This document shows, one piece after another, positions 42,142 through 51,551 of a stretch of DNA of 64,000 nt. A program made the translations under genes and the position numbers. Origin of the DNA: JAJFUE01 sp039683515 (GTDB lineage: Bacteria; Sumerlaeota; Sumerlaeia; MVZB01). Below the pieces are notes generated by a model, which was not told where the DNA came from, did not search any database, and worked only from the letters and a program-made list of their open reading frames with translations. The DNA lies in assembly GCA_039683515.1 (NCBI GenBank), contig JBDKRG010000013.1:1-64000 (forward strand). Direction: 5' to 3'. How positions within the stretch are numbered: the stretch's first letter is position 1; every line of letters begins with the position of its first letter.

Positions 42142-43788
42142 ATGGCCAACAAGCAATCAGGAACGATGCTGCGCACGATCTTCATGTTCGTCCCGCTTCT
42201 GGGGCTGGCCTGCATCATCTTGTCGTTCGTGTTCGCGGTCAGAAGCGGCCAGTTCACGATGCCGACGATCGTCGGCCTGATCCTCGGGCACCTGCTGTGC
42301 CTGACGCTGTTCATCAAGGCCGAGGTCGCCAACCTCAAGTACTACCTGCACGTGTTCATCTACTCGGCGCTGGTGTTCGGCATCTGCATCATCGGCTACC
42401 TGTTCGTCAACCAGCGCAAGCACCAGCTCGACCTGACCAAGGAGCGGCTCTACAGCCTCAACGCCGCCAGCGAGAACTACCTGCGCGGGCTGACGAAGGA
42501 CGTCAACATCGTCCTGTTCGCCGCCGACGACCAGATCACGCAGCTGTTCCAGCAGATCGAGGACATGTACGCCGGCGAGTCCGAAAAGCTCCGCTTCGAG
42601 CGCATCAACCCGATCAAGGACCGGCTCAAGGCGACCGACCGCGCCCGCGAGCTTGGGATCACGAAGCCGAGCCTCAATGACATCGTGATCAAGTCCGGGG
42701 CCAAGACCAAGCGGATGACGGTCAACGACCTGATGGCGGGCAACTACGAAAACGTCCTGACCAACGCCATCGTCGAGGTCACCACCGAGGGGACCCGGAA
42801 GGTCTACTTCACGACCGGCCACGGCGAGCTGCCGTTCGAGGGGGCGGCCCAGCGCCGCCGCGGCGAGCCGCGCCAGGAGAGCGTCCAGATCTTCCGCAAG
42901 TTCCTCGGCGACCGCGGCATGGAGACCGCCCAGCTCGACCTGCTGGCCCGGGGGGCCGTCCCCGACGACGCCACGGCGGTCGTCATCGCCGGCCCGACCG
43001 GCGACTTCAGCGACAAGGAAGTGGCGGCCCTGAGCGATTACCTCGACAAGCGGGCCGGCCACCTGCTCGCCCTCGTCGGGCCGACGATCGAGCAGCAGCG
43101 CTCCGAGAGCTTCGAGAAGCTCGGCGGCCTGCTCGGGAACTACGGCGTCGAGCTGCCCAACGACATCGTCCTGGACCTGCTCAGTTCGCAGATCGGCGAC
43201 GCGGCCAGCCCGATCGTCGGCTACATGGACCCCAACCACCCGATCACGAAGGACCTCGCCAACGCCCGGGCGCGCGCGACGATCACGCTCGTGCGGCCGG
43301 TGACGACCACCCGCGTCGGCGATCCCAAGATCCAGGCGACCGAGCTGATCCGCTCGAGCGAGCAGTCGTTCCTGTGGCCGATCTCGGAGGCCCTGGCCGG
43401 CCAGCGCCCCAGATCCCCCGAGCAGAGCGCCCTCAAGGCCCAGCCGATGGGCGTCGCCGTCGGCATGAGCGAGCCGCCCCAGATGCCGAACCAGCCGCCG
43501 ATCCCCAAGCCCAAGAGCTATCGCCTCGTCGTCTTCGGCACGGCCGATCTCGTGGCCGACCAGACGCTGGCCAACCAGCAGCTCTTCCAGATCCTGATGC
43601 TGAACACGATGAACTGGCTGACCGAGAGCGAGAACGCCCTGAACATCGCGCCGCGCAAGCTGCCCGGCACGCCGATCATCCTCGACGCCGCCCAGCAGCG
43701 GGTGATGTTCGTCTTCGCCGTGATCCTGCTGCCCGAGCTGCTGTTCTTCGGAGGGATCAGCTATTCGCTCCGCAGGAGAAACAAATAA
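42142..43788 (+). CDS. GldG-family ABC auxiliary protein
   Basis: 548 residues with a cluster of N-terminal spans (TIFMFVPLLGLACIILSFVF; LVFGICIIGYLFVNQ), a large outer domain of the GldG/DUF7088 type (DLTKERLYSLNAASENYLRGLTKDVNIVLFAADDQ; VYFTTGHGELPFEG; VVIAGPTGDFSDKEV) and a last span (MFVFAVILLPELLFFG). The domain is held outside the cytoplasm and may link the exporter to envelope partners. It begins three bases after the permease stop. Confidence 0.88.
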   Translation: MANKQSGTMLRTIFMFVPLLGLACIILSFVFAVRSGQFTMPTIVGLILGHLLCLTLFIKAEVANLKYYLHVFIYSALVFGICIIGYLFVNQRKHQLDLTKERLYSLNAASENYLRGLTKDVNIVLFAADDQITQLFQQIEDMYAGESEKLRFERINPIKDRLKATDRARELGITKPSLNDIVIKSGAKTKRMTVNDLMAGNYENVLTNAIVEVTTEGTRKVYFTTGHGELPFEGAAQRRRGEPRQESVQIFRKFLGDRGMETAQLDLLARGAVPDDATAVVIAGPTGDFSDKEVAALSDYLDKRAGHLLALVGPTIEQQRSESFEKLGGLLGNYGVELPNDIVLDLLSSQIGDAASPIVGYMDPNHPITKDLANARARATITLVRPVTTTRVGDPKIQATELIRSSEQSFLWPISEALAGQRPRSPEQSALKAQPMGVAVGMSEPPQMPNQPPIPKPKSYRLVVFGTADLVADQTLANQQLFQILMLNTMNWLTESENALNIAPRKLPGTPIILDAAQQRVMFVFAVILLPELLFFGGISYSLRRRNK

Positions 43789-43802
43789 ATCCGAATCAAA
43801 CG

Positions 43803-44318
43803 GAATCGATCCCGAAATTCGAAACAAGAATTGATGAAAATGATTCAAAATAAGAATCAATAATCAATGCAAGACGCGTCCAAGCAGAAACCGTACGATC
43901 TGGAGGAGAGGACGTTCCTGTTCGCCAAAGAAGTGCGCCGGTTCGTGAGGCGGATTCCCGAACATGCGTGCAACTGGGAGGATGGGAGACAACTGGTCAG
44001 ATCGTCCGGCTCGGTCGGCGCGAATTATCTTGAAGCCAATGACGGCATCAGCAAAAAGGATTTTCTGCTGAGGATCAGAATTTCACGAAAGGAAGCCAAG
44101 GAGAGTCGTTACTGGCTTCGATTGATCGATCCGGGTGATTCCCCCGAGTTGATTCAGAAACGCACGGATTTGATACAGGAGGCCCAGGAGTTGATGAACA
44201 TCCTCGGCGCCATTCTGCAAAAATCGCAATGAGGATTTATTGGAATGATTATTTTTGCGATTTAATTTATTTTCATTATTTTTGTTTCGAATTTTTGAAT
44301 GATTGCGAACGATTCTGA
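43803..44318. mobile_element. Inverted-repeat cassette around the four-helix-bundle gene
   Basis: Left arm at about 43809-43840 (GAAATTCGAAACAAGAATTG, then ATGAAAATG) and a right arm at about 44262-44300 whose reverse complement reads AAAATTCGAAACAAAAATAATG. The arms flank one gene (43867-44232) on both sides. The element is AT-rich and sits between two genes of the Gld-type operon. Gene-less relatives lie at 17207-17357 and 18440-18552. Confidence 0.75.
43867..44232 (+). CDS. Four-helix-bundle protein, 23S rRNA intervening-sequence type
   Basis: 121 residues. Helix patterns and motifs match the family of proteins coded by 23S rRNA intervening sequences and their free-standing relatives: LEERTFLFAKEVRRFVRRIP, QLVRSSGSVGANYLEANDGISKKDFLLRIRISRKEAKESRYWLRLI, and a last helix ELMNILGAILQK. 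The role is unknown in any organism. It is unlike its neighbours: AT-rich, not about transport, and set between inverted repeats within the Gld-type operon, so it is almost surely an inserted cassette. Confidence 0.92.
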   Translation: MQDASKQKPYDLEERTFLFAKEVRRFVRRIPEHACNWEDGRQLVRSSGSVGANYLEANDGISKKDFLLRIRISRKEAKESRYWLRLIDPGDSPELIQKRTDLIQEAQELMNILGAILQKSQ

Positions 44319-44345
44319 ACGATTACTAATTTCTGGAGCACTTCA

Positions 44346-46148
44346 ATGGGGCTGAAAAAAACCATCCTTGTCGCTGTTATCTTCGCCGCTCTGCTCGGCC
44401 TGTATTTGTGGGATCAGGGCCGGATCCAAAAGGAAACGGCCGCCCAGGAAGAACAGAAGCGGCTCGTGACGGCCGCCAAGGCCGACATCACCGGCGTGAG
44501 CGTTGAGCGGGAGGGCGGCAAGCTTCAGCTCCGGAAGGAAGGCGGCCACTGGCTCATGAGCGCCCCGGTCGAGGCCCGCGCCGGCGACAGCGCCGTCGAG
44601 GGACTCCTCGCGCAGATCGACCAGGCCCAGCGCAACGAGCCGTTCGAGGTCCCCGACTCGCGCCTCGCCGAGTTCGGCCTGGCCAAGCCCGCCGCCAGGC
44701 TCGAGGTCAAGGCCGCCGCGAAGAACTACGCCGCGCAGATCGACATCGGCGCCGAAACCCCCGACGGCGCGCAGGTCTACGCCCGCTCCGGCGGCAAGGG
44801 GAACATCTTCACGATCCCGGCGTCGGTGCGCCAGCAACTGACCCGGCCGGCGGCCGAGCTGCGCGACAAGCGGCTCGTCCCGGTCGACCTTTCGAACACC
44901 GTCGCCTTCGAAATCGACGACAGCAGCCGGACGCTCGCCGCCAGCAAGCAGGGCGAGGCGTGGACGCTGACCGCCCCCGAAAAGCTCAAGGGCGACGCCG
45001 ACCAGATCCGCCAGTTCCTCGGCGGCCTGAACAGCGCCGAGGCCTCCGATTTCCTCGACACCCCGAGCCTCAACCTTGCAAGCCTCGGCCTCGACCCGCC
45101 GCGCTGGCGGGGGCGCTTCACCGTCGCCGACGAAGGGACGACCCGCACCTACGAGCTGATGGTCGGCGACCCGGCGACGTCCGGCTCGACCGAGCTCTAC
45201 GCCAAGTGCGACGCCGACAAATACTCGGTCATCGCGCGCGGCCAGCTCGCCGCGAAAATGCACCCGACCGTCACCACGCTGCGCGACAAGAGCCTGTTCA
45301 CGCTCAAGTCGCCCGACGTCGGCTGGATCACGATCAGCCTGCGCGGCAACCCGCTCTACATCGAGCGCGACTCGGCCGGCCTGTGGCGCATCCACGGCGA
45401 GCCCGACACCCCCGTCGACCAGGGTAAGGTCTCGCAGGTGCTCGCGCAGCTGCTCGCCCTGGAGGCGACGAAGTTCTACAAGCCGGACGAGACGCCGGGC
45501 ATCGAGGCGATGGGCCTTGTCCGCCCGACGCTGCTCGTGCGCGTCGCCAACCGCGACCGCACCACGACCGAGTCGCTCGAGACCGGCGCCAAGCCCGAGG
45601 GCGAGGAGTTCGTCTGGGGGCGCATGATCGACACCGACCAGGTCGTCGGGATCGACTGGACGAAGCCGGGGACGTTCTTCCTGACCCGCGACGACGTGAT
45701 CGAGCGCAGCCTGTTCGCGTTCGAGGAAGAGGCCGCCCAGCGCATCACGATCGCGCAGGACGGCAAGACGACGCTGACGCTCGACCGCCAGCCGGGCGGC
45801 GCCTGGGAGGCCCGGGCGGCCGGCCGGACGACGACGCGCCAGATCGACGCCGTCCGCCTGACCGCGATCCTGAACGCCCTCACCGGCCTGCGCTGGGAGC
45901 AGCGGCTCGACGCCAGCAGCCCGACCGACCGGGTCCTCGTGCAGACGCAGCGGCTCAACAAGCCGTTGCGCCGCATCGGGATTTTCGACGCCAACGGCAA
46001 GCCGATCGGGACGCTCGGCATCGGCGGCGAGACCGACAAATACAGTTACGTCGCCGCGGACGGCAACTTCTACTCGATCGACCGCGACCGGATGAAGATC
46101 CTCTCCGACGCCGTCAACGAGCTGATCGGACGGTTCGAGGGGAAGTAG
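44346..46148 (+). CDS. DUF4340-domain protein of the ABC operon
   Basis: 600 residues. One N-terminal membrane span (TILVAVIFAALLGLYLW) holds a long outer part made of repeated DUF4340-like beta/alpha units: VSVEREGGKLQLRKEGGHWLMSAPV, IDDSSRTLAASKQGEAWTLTAP, ITISLRGNPLYIERDSAGLWRIHGEPD, ITIAQDGKTTLTLDRQPGGAWEARAAG. The family almost always goes with GldG-type genes. The ribosome site (CTGGAGCACTTCA) is after the cassette's right arm. It is the last gene before a terminator. Confidence 0.9.
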   Translation: MGLKKTILVAVIFAALLGLYLWDQGRIQKETAAQEEQKRLVTAAKADITGVSVEREGGKLQLRKEGGHWLMSAPVEARAGDSAVEGLLAQIDQAQRNEPFEVPDSRLAEFGLAKPAARLEVKAAAKNYAAQIDIGAETPDGAQVYARSGGKGNIFTIPASVRQQLTRPAAELRDKRLVPVDLSNTVAFEIDDSSRTLAASKQGEAWTLTAPEKLKGDADQIRQFLGGLNSAEASDFLDTPSLNLASLGLDPPRWRGRFTVADEGTTRTYELMVGDPATSGSTELYAKCDADKYSVIARGQLAAKMHPTVTTLRDKSLFTLKSPDVGWITISLRGNPLYIERDSAGLWRIHGEPDTPVDQGKVSQVLAQLLALEATKFYKPDETPGIEAMGLVRPTLLVRVANRDRTTTESLETGAKPEGEEFVWGRMIDTDQVVGIDWTKPGTFFLTRDDVIERSLFAFEEEAAQRITIAQDGKTTLTLDRQPGGAWEARAAGRTTTRQIDAVRLTAILNALTGLRWEQRLDASSPTDRVLVQTQRLNKPLRRIGIFDANGKPIGTLGIGGETDKYSYVAADGNFYSIDRDRMKILSDAVNELIGRFEGK

Positions 46149-46175
46149 GCTTAAGCCCCAGCCCGATAGCAAAAG

Positions 46176-46218
46176 ATCCGAGCTGCTTCCGTGACGGGAA
46201 GGGCTCGGATTTATTTAT
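46176..46218 (+). terminator. Terminator of the Gld-type operon
   Basis: ATCCGAGC and GCTCGGAT form the stem, with an inner CTTCC/GGGAAG pair, then TTATTTATT. Confidence 0.8.
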
Positions 46219-46395
46219 TGTAATGTTACATTCTGTAATTAACATTGTTGCGAATTGCGATTTTATTAAATATTTCTTGCCGGTTTGAAAAATTCCTTAT
46301 ATGTATAAATCGTATTGATTATTTTTGATTTTTTAATCAACCGCATTCTTAACCAATTCGAACGGGTGGGGAGCTCTCGCAAGGAGGGTAAACCT

Positions 46396-48330
46396 ATGCC
46401 ACGCGATTTCTTTCCACATCATGTTGTGCGGCTTTCATCTTTCATTCAATGCGCATTGGTTGTTCTGTTCGTCTGCGGCGCCGTGGCGAATTCAAACTCG
46501 CAAATCCCGGTTGCCGGCCGCGATTGGATCGAGGCGGTCCCGGCCGCGTTCTCGCCGCGGTCCAACATGGACGTGCTGAACCACGCCAACAAACTTTGGG
46601 TGATTGGCGGCCTTGACGGCCAGATCCGAAGCGACGTCTGGTCGGGCGACGGCACGAGCTGGACGCGCGCGACGGCGTCCGCGTTCGCCGCGCGCGAGGG
46701 ATTCGCCTCGACGACGTTCAACGGCCGGATGTGGGTGTTTGGCGGGAGCTGCCCGACTCACCCGATATCGAACACGGAGGTAACGGTGAGGTATTTACCG
46801 GACGCCTGGTCGTCGGCGGACGGGGTGACCTGGTCGGCCGAGCCGATCGCCACGTCGTTCTTGCGCGCGGGCCACAGCGTGACGGAGTTCAATGGCAAGC
46901 TCTGGCTGATCGGCGGCGAATACCGGATCGAGATTTCATTTTTGAACCAGGACATTTTCTATCGCGATGTCTGGTCGTCGGCCGACGGCACGCACTGGAC
47001 TTCCACCAACCAGGCCGCCCCGTTCCTGGGCCGGCGCGATCACGTGGCGGTCGTGTTCAACAACAGACTGTGGGTGATCGGCGGGCGCAACAAGGCGAAC
47101 TACTTTAGCAGTGATGCGCTCAATGACGTCTGGTCGAGCGCGGACGGGGTCAACTGGACAACCGCCACCCTGCAAGCCGAGTTCTCGCCGCGCTACGACC
47201 ACGCCTGCTTCGTGCTCGGCGACAAGCTTTGGCTCGTCGGCGGGAGCGACGGCTCCGGCGTCAAAAACAACGAAATCTGGAACACGAGCGATGGGGCGCA
47301 CTGGACGCGCGTCACGCCCGATCCGGCCTTTTTGCCGCGCGCCGGCCACGCCTGCGCGGTCGTGGGCTCGGAGGCGTGGATCATCGGCGGCGCGTACGAC
47401 GGCTCGCTGCATTCGGCCGACGGCGTTCACTGGACGCAGGTCCCGTTGGCGCACCCCGGCTCGCGCTCCGGCCAGGCAACGATCTCGCACAACGGGAAGC
47501 TGTGGGTGATCGCCGGCAGCATGAATAACCAGTTGCGCAACGACGTCTGGTCCTCGCCCGATGCCCGGCACTGGACGCGGGTCGCGGAGCATGCGGCGTT
47601 CAGCCCGGTGTCGAACATGGTCGGCCTCAGCTACGGCGGAAACATGTGGCTGATGGGCGGCGGCGGCGGACGCGTCTGGCGCTCGAGCAACGGGGCGGAC
47701 TGGACCACCATGACGACCACCGCGGCCTTTTACGACATCCAGGGGGGTCTCGTTCACGACAGCAAAATGTGGGTGTTCAGCGGGACCACGTGCTGGTCCT
47801 CGACCGATGGCTTGGCGTGGACGAACGCGGCGGGAACATTCACGGTGCGCAACAACATGGGCGTCGCGGCGCTCAATGGCAAGATGTATCTGATGGGCGG
47901 CTGGAGAGTGGGATCCAACGGCAAATATTGGTGGACTGAAACGATAAGCAACGTCCATTCGTCGGCCGACGGGGATTCCTGGGCACAGGTGGTCGCAGGC
48001 GGACCCTATTGCGCTTACCCCGGCGCCGCGGCGTTCAATCGACGGCTTTGGGTTGTGGGCGGGCAGACCTTTGCATATGGGATGGGAGGAGCCTACTACC
48101 CTGTCTATCAATCCTCCGTGTACGCCTCGTTTGACGGCGCGGCCTGGACGGCGCCGGCGAGCAGCGTGCCGTTCCCGCCGCGCAGCAGCCCGAGCATGAA
48201 CGTCCTCGGCGACAGGCTCTATCTTTCCGGCGGCAAAAATCAGGACGGCTTCCCGAGCGACTTCTGGTACACGGTCGCCGACGACGCCGGCAAAAACAGC
48301 GCCGACGCCGCATGGCTGCAATACCAATAA
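46396..48330 (+). CDS. Secreted Kelch-like beta-propeller protein
   Basis: 644 residues. A signal-like segment (FIQCALVVLFVCGAVANS) and then at least ten repeats of about 50-60 residues with the pattern DVWSSADGVNWT ... R-x-H ... KLWVIGG. The repeats resemble Kelch propeller blades where the G-G pair ends a strand and WS-ADG-WT forms the next. Repeat count suggests one or two propellers. Start ATG at 46396 follows AAGGAGGG; upstream residues of the frame lie in AT-rich DNA and are rejected. Likely outside the cell; ligand unknown. Confidence 0.85.
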   Translation: MPRDFFPHHVVRLSSFIQCALVVLFVCGAVANSNSQIPVAGRDWIEAVPAAFSPRSNMDVLNHANKLWVIGGLDGQIRSDVWSGDGTSWTRATASAFAAREGFASTTFNGRMWVFGGSCPTHPISNTEVTVRYLPDAWSSADGVTWSAEPIATSFLRAGHSVTEFNGKLWLIGGEYRIEISFLNQDIFYRDVWSSADGTHWTSTNQAAPFLGRRDHVAVVFNNRLWVIGGRNKANYFSSDALNDVWSSADGVNWTTATLQAEFSPRYDHACFVLGDKLWLVGGSDGSGVKNNEIWNTSDGAHWTRVTPDPAFLPRAGHACAVVGSEAWIIGGAYDGSLHSADGVHWTQVPLAHPGSRSGQATISHNGKLWVIAGSMNNQLRNDVWSSPDARHWTRVAEHAAFSPVSNMVGLSYGGNMWLMGGGGGRVWRSSNGADWTTMTTTAAFYDIQGGLVHDSKMWVFSGTTCWSSTDGLAWTNAAGTFTVRNNMGVAALNGKMYLMGGWRVGSNGKYWWTETISNVHSSADGDSWAQVVAGGPYCAYPGAAAFNRRLWVVGGQTFAYGMGGAYYPVYQSSVYASFDGAAWTAPASSVPFPPRSSPSMNVLGDRLYLSGGKNQDGFPSDFWYTVADDAGKNSADAAWLQYQ

Positions 48331-48377
48331 GATCGGACCGGTCGACGAATAGAGTGGTTGACACAAATGATGCGTGA

Positions 48378-48470
48378 ATGGCCGGCGGGGGCGCCGGCCC
48401 CACATCGAAAACAGCTATTCGGCATCGAACAGCTCATCGCACTGTGGCGCCGGCGCCCTCGCCGGCGATT
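48378..48470. repeat. Inverted pair of GGCCGGCG palindromes
   Basis: GAATGGCCGGCGGGGGCG at 48376 onward and, in reverse complement, GAATCGCCGGCGAGGGCG ending at 48470. Each arm is a hairpin of the family at 14468 and 22874. Confidence 0.85.
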
Positions 48471-48501
48471 CCTATTGCTTGTAAACTTTTGGCACTCGCT
48501 C

Positions 48502-48538
48502 AAAAAAAGCCCCCCGGCTCGGGTGAGCCGGGGGGCTT
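48502..48538 (-). terminator. Terminator of the glycine cleavage operon
   Basis: AAGCCCCCCGGCTC / GAGCCGGGGGGCTT form a 14-base stem with a four-base loop and TTTTTTT on the minus strand, 15 bases after gcvPB. Confidence 0.95.
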
Positions 48539-48552
48539 GGCTTTGTGATTGC

Positions 48553-50058
48553 TCAGCTGAACCGGCAGCAGATGTTGAGCTGCTTGACGGCCAGGACGTC
48601 GTCCATGCGTCGCACCGGGCAGTTGTACGGCGCGCGGTGGAGCAGGTCCGGGTTCTCGTCGACTTCGCGGCGGATCTGGAGCATCACGTCGACGAAGCGG
48701 TCGAGCGCGTCCTTGCTCTCGGTCTCGGTCGGCTCGATCAGCAGGCACTCGGGGACCAGCAGCGGGAAGTAGTTGGTCGGCGGGTGGATGCCGAAGTCGA
48801 GGAGGCGCTTGCTGATGTCGTAGGCCTTGACGTGGCCGTCGGCGCGCGACTCGCGCTTGAGCGACAGGATGAATTCGTGCTTGCACGGGCCGGCGAACGG
48901 CGCCTCGTAGGCGTCCTTGAGACGGGCCAGCAGATAGTTGGCGTTGAGGACCGAGTAGGTGGCGACGTCGCGCAGCCCCTCGCCGCCCATCATCCGGATG
49001 TAGGTGTAGGCGCGGATCATCACGTCCACGTTGCCGTAGAACGCAATGAAACGGCCGACCGATTCCTTGCTCGTGCCGTCGAGGCGGAACGAGCCCTTTT
49101 CCTCGTCGCGGACGACGCGCGGCCGCGGCAGGAACTGGGCCAGGTCCTCGCGCACGGCGACGCCGCCGGCGCCCGGGCCGCCGCCGCCGTGGGGGGTCGA
49201 GAACGTCTTGTGCAGGTTCAGGTGGACGACGTCGAAGCCCATGTCGCCGGGGCGGGCCCGGCCGACGATGGCGTTCATGTTCGCCCCGTCGTAGTACAGG
49301 AGCGCGCCGGCGTCGTGGACGATCCTGGCGGCCTCGACGATGTTGCGCTCGAAGAGGCCGCACGTGTTGGGGTTGGTCAGCATGAGGGCGGCGACGTCGC
49401 TGTCGAGCGCGGCCTTCAAGGCCTCGAGGTCGATCATGCCGTCCTTCGACGCCACGCTGCGGACCTCGAAGCCGGCCATCGCGGCCGACGCCGGGTTGGT
49501 GCCGTGGGCGCTGTCGGGGACGAGGATGACCTTGCGGCCGGTCTTCCGCGCCTTGTGCCAGGCGTGGATGATCGTGACGCCGACGAACTCGCCGTGGGCG
49601 CCGGCGACCGGGGTGAGCGTCACCTCGGGCAGGCCGGTCACGTCGGCGAGGAGCTCCTGCAGCTCGAACATGATGGCGAGCGTCCCCTGCGCGTCCTCGG
49701 CCGGCTGGTACGGGTGCATGCCGGTGAAGCCGGGCATGGCCGCGGCCGCCTCGCAGGCGCGCGGGTTGAACTTCATCGTGCACGAGCCGAGCGGGTAGAA
49801 GACCGTGTCGACCGAGTAGTTCTTCTGCGAGAGGCGCGTGTAGTGGCGCGTCACGTCGAGCTCGCTGACCTCGGGCAGGGGAGCGGCGCTCTTGCGGCGC
49901 ATCGACTCGGGGATGCGGCTCGGTTTCTTGCCGGACGGGGCCGGCAGCGCGGCGCCGCGGCGGCCTTCGCGGCTCCGCTCGAAGATCAGCTTGTCGTCGA
50001 GGTAGGAGACCGGCGTCGCCGGGGCGCGGACGGGCAGCGTATGGGGTTGGTTGGTCAT
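48553..50058 (-). CDS. gcvPB: Glycine dehydrogenase (decarboxylating) subunit 2
   Basis: 501 residues of the split P-protein. The PLP-binding Lys284 is in HLNLHKTFSTPHGGGGPG; YPLGSCTMKFNPRACE and TPVAGAHGEFVG are conserved. With GcvPA it removes CO2 from glycine and loads the aminomethyl group on GcvH. The four bases ATGA overlap the gcvPA stop. Last gene before the terminator. Confidence 0.97.
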   Translation of the reverse strand: MTNQPHTLPVRAPATPVSYLDDKLIFERSREGRRGAALPAPSGKKPSRIPESMRRKSAAPLPEVSELDVTRHYTRLSQKNYSVDTVFYPLGSCTMKFNPRACEAAAAMPGFTGMHPYQPAEDAQGTLAIMFELQELLADVTGLPEVTLTPVAGAHGEFVGVTIIHAWHKARKTGRKVILVPDSAHGTNPASAAMAGFEVRSVASKDGMIDLEALKAALDSDVAALMLTNPNTCGLFERNIVEAARIVHDAGALLYYDGANMNAIVGRARPGDMGFDVVHLNLHKTFSTPHGGGGPGAGGVAVREDLAQFLPRPRVVRDEEKGSFRLDGTSKESVGRFIAFYGNVDVMIRAYTYIRMMGGEGLRDVATYSVLNANYLLARLKDAYEAPFAGPCKHEFILSLKRESRADGHVKAYDISKRLLDFGIHPPTNYFPLLVPECLLIEPTETESKDALDRFVDVMLQIRREVDENPDLLHRAPYNCPVRRMDDVLAVKQLNICCRFS

Positions 50059-51407
50059 TTGGATGCCTCCAGGATGGGCTTGGCCAGTTCAAGGTAGGCG
50101 TCGATGTCGGCCGGGCTCTTGGTCTCGGTCGCGCAGACGATCAGCAGGCCGGCGTCGGGGTGGCCGAGGCGGCTCGCGGGGAGGCCCGCCAGCACGCCGC
50201 GCTCGCGCATCGCGGCGCAGAACTGCTCGGCCGGGAACGGCAGGCGCACGGTGAACTCGTTGAAGAACGGGCGGTCGGTTTGCGGCGCGACCCCCTTGAG
50301 CCGCTTCATGCCGTCAAACAGCAGGCCGGCGCGCTCGAGGTTGACTTCGCCGAGCTGGACGAAGCCGCGCTTGCCGACGAGCGACATCCAGAACGTCGCC
50401 ATCGCCGCGCACAGCCCCTCGTTCGTGCAGATGTTGCTCGTGGCGCGCTCGCGGCGGATGTGCTGCTCGCGCGTCTGGAGCGTCAGCACGTAGCCGAGGC
50501 GGCCTTCGTCGTCGACCGTCTGGCCGACGATGCGCCCCGGCATGCGGCGCATGTGTTCCTTGCGCGTCGCGAAGAAGCCGGCGTACGGGCCGCCGAAGTT
50601 CATCGGCAGGCCCAGCGGCTGGATCTCGCCGACGGCGACGTCGGCCCCCCAGGCCGCGGGCGGCTCGATGACCGACAGGCTCATCGGACCGGCGACGGCG
50701 ATCGCCAGCGCGCCGCGCTTGTGCGCCTCTTCGGCGAGCGCCGCGGCGTCCTCGAGCCAGCCGTAGAAATTCGGCTGCGCGATGACGAGCGCCGCGGGCT
50801 CCTTCGCCTCGTCCGGCCACGCCTTCGGGTCGAGCGCGGCGGTCGAGGAGTCGCCCCACGTGACGATCTCGATGCCGAGGTTGGAGATGTAGGTCTCGAC
50901 GACCTCGCGCCAGGCCGGGTGAAGCGTCGCGGGCAGGACGACCTGGTTGCGCTCGGTCGCGCGGGCGGCCATGATGACCGCCTCGGCGAGCGAGGACGCC
51001 CCGTCATACATCGATGCGTTCGCCGCTTCCATCCCGGTGAGGGCGCAGATCATCGACTGGAATTCGTAGATGACCTGGAGCGTCCCCTGGCTGGCCTCGG
51101 GCTGGTACGGCGTGTAGGCGGTCAGGAACTCGCCGCGCGATGCCAGCGAGCCGACCGCCGCCGGGATGACGTGCTCGTAGCTGCCGGCGCCGATGAAGCT
51201 CTGGTAGGCGCCGGCGGCGGGCTTGTTGGTGGCGGCGCGGCGCGCGAGCAGGCGCAGCGCGTCGTATTCGGACATCGGCTCGGGCCCCGGGGGCTCGTCG
51301 AGCCGGACCGAGGCCGGGATGTCGCTGAAGAGCTCCTCGACGTCGGCCACGCCGATCGCCTTGAGCATCTCGGCGACATCCTGGGGGGTGTGGGGTATGA
51401 ACGCCAT
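50055..51407 (-). CDS. gcvPA: Glycine dehydrogenase (decarboxylating) subunit 1
   Basis: 450 residues, N-terminal half of the P-protein with FIPHTPQDVAEMLKAIGV, SFIGAGSYEHVIPAAV, TPYQPEASQGTLQVIYEFQSMI and the C-terminal FNEFTVRLP. It lacks the PLP Lys, as it should, and forms a heterotetramer with GcvPB. The ATG at 51407 is chosen; an open TTG extension lies in the AT-rich repeat upstream. Confidence 0.97.
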   Translation of the reverse strand: MAFIPHTPQDVAEMLKAIGVADVEELFSDIPASVRLDEPPGPEPMSEYDALRLLARRAATNKPAAGAYQSFIGAGSYEHVIPAAVGSLASRGEFLTAYTPYQPEASQGTLQVIYEFQSMICALTGMEAANASMYDGASSLAEAVIMAARATERNQVVLPATLHPAWREVVETYISNLGIEIVTWGDSSTAALDPKAWPDEAKEPAALVIAQPNFYGWLEDAAALAEEAHKRGALAIAVAGPMSLSVIEPPAAWGADVAVGEIQPLGLPMNFGGPYAGFFATRKEHMRRMPGRIVGQTVDDEGRLGYVLTLQTREQHIRRERATSNICTNEGLCAAMATFWMSLVGKRGFVQLGEVNLERAGLLFDGMKRLKGVAPQTDRPFFNEFTVRLPFPAEQFCAAMRERGVLAGLPASRLGHPDAGLLIVCATETKSPADIDAYLELAKPILEASK

Positions 51408-51447
51408 GTTGGGTTGCCTTTTAGTCGATTTCAAATATTGCCGGAAT

Positions 51448-51541
51448 TTAAAATGTAAAAGTAAAATTAAAAATGAATGTCCGTCGCAAACCTAATGGAT
51501 TTCAATTTTTAATTTTAAATTGTCCATCTTACATTTTAAAT
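51448..51541. repeat. AT-rich inverted repeat in gcvH-gcvPA gap
   Basis: AATTTAAAATGTAAAAG near 51448 and its inverted form CTTACATTTTAAATT near 51528; inner AATTTTTAATTTTAAATT also pairs with AAAATTAAAAATG. It fills the 144-base gap. Confidence 0.85.
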
Positions 51542-51551
51542 TCGTTTCCCC

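Noticed and set aside
46277..46309. Promoter for the Kelch-like gene (TTGCCG with TATGTA or TATAAA)
   Set aside because: Either the -10 or the spacing is poor; AT-rich DNA gives such matches by chance.
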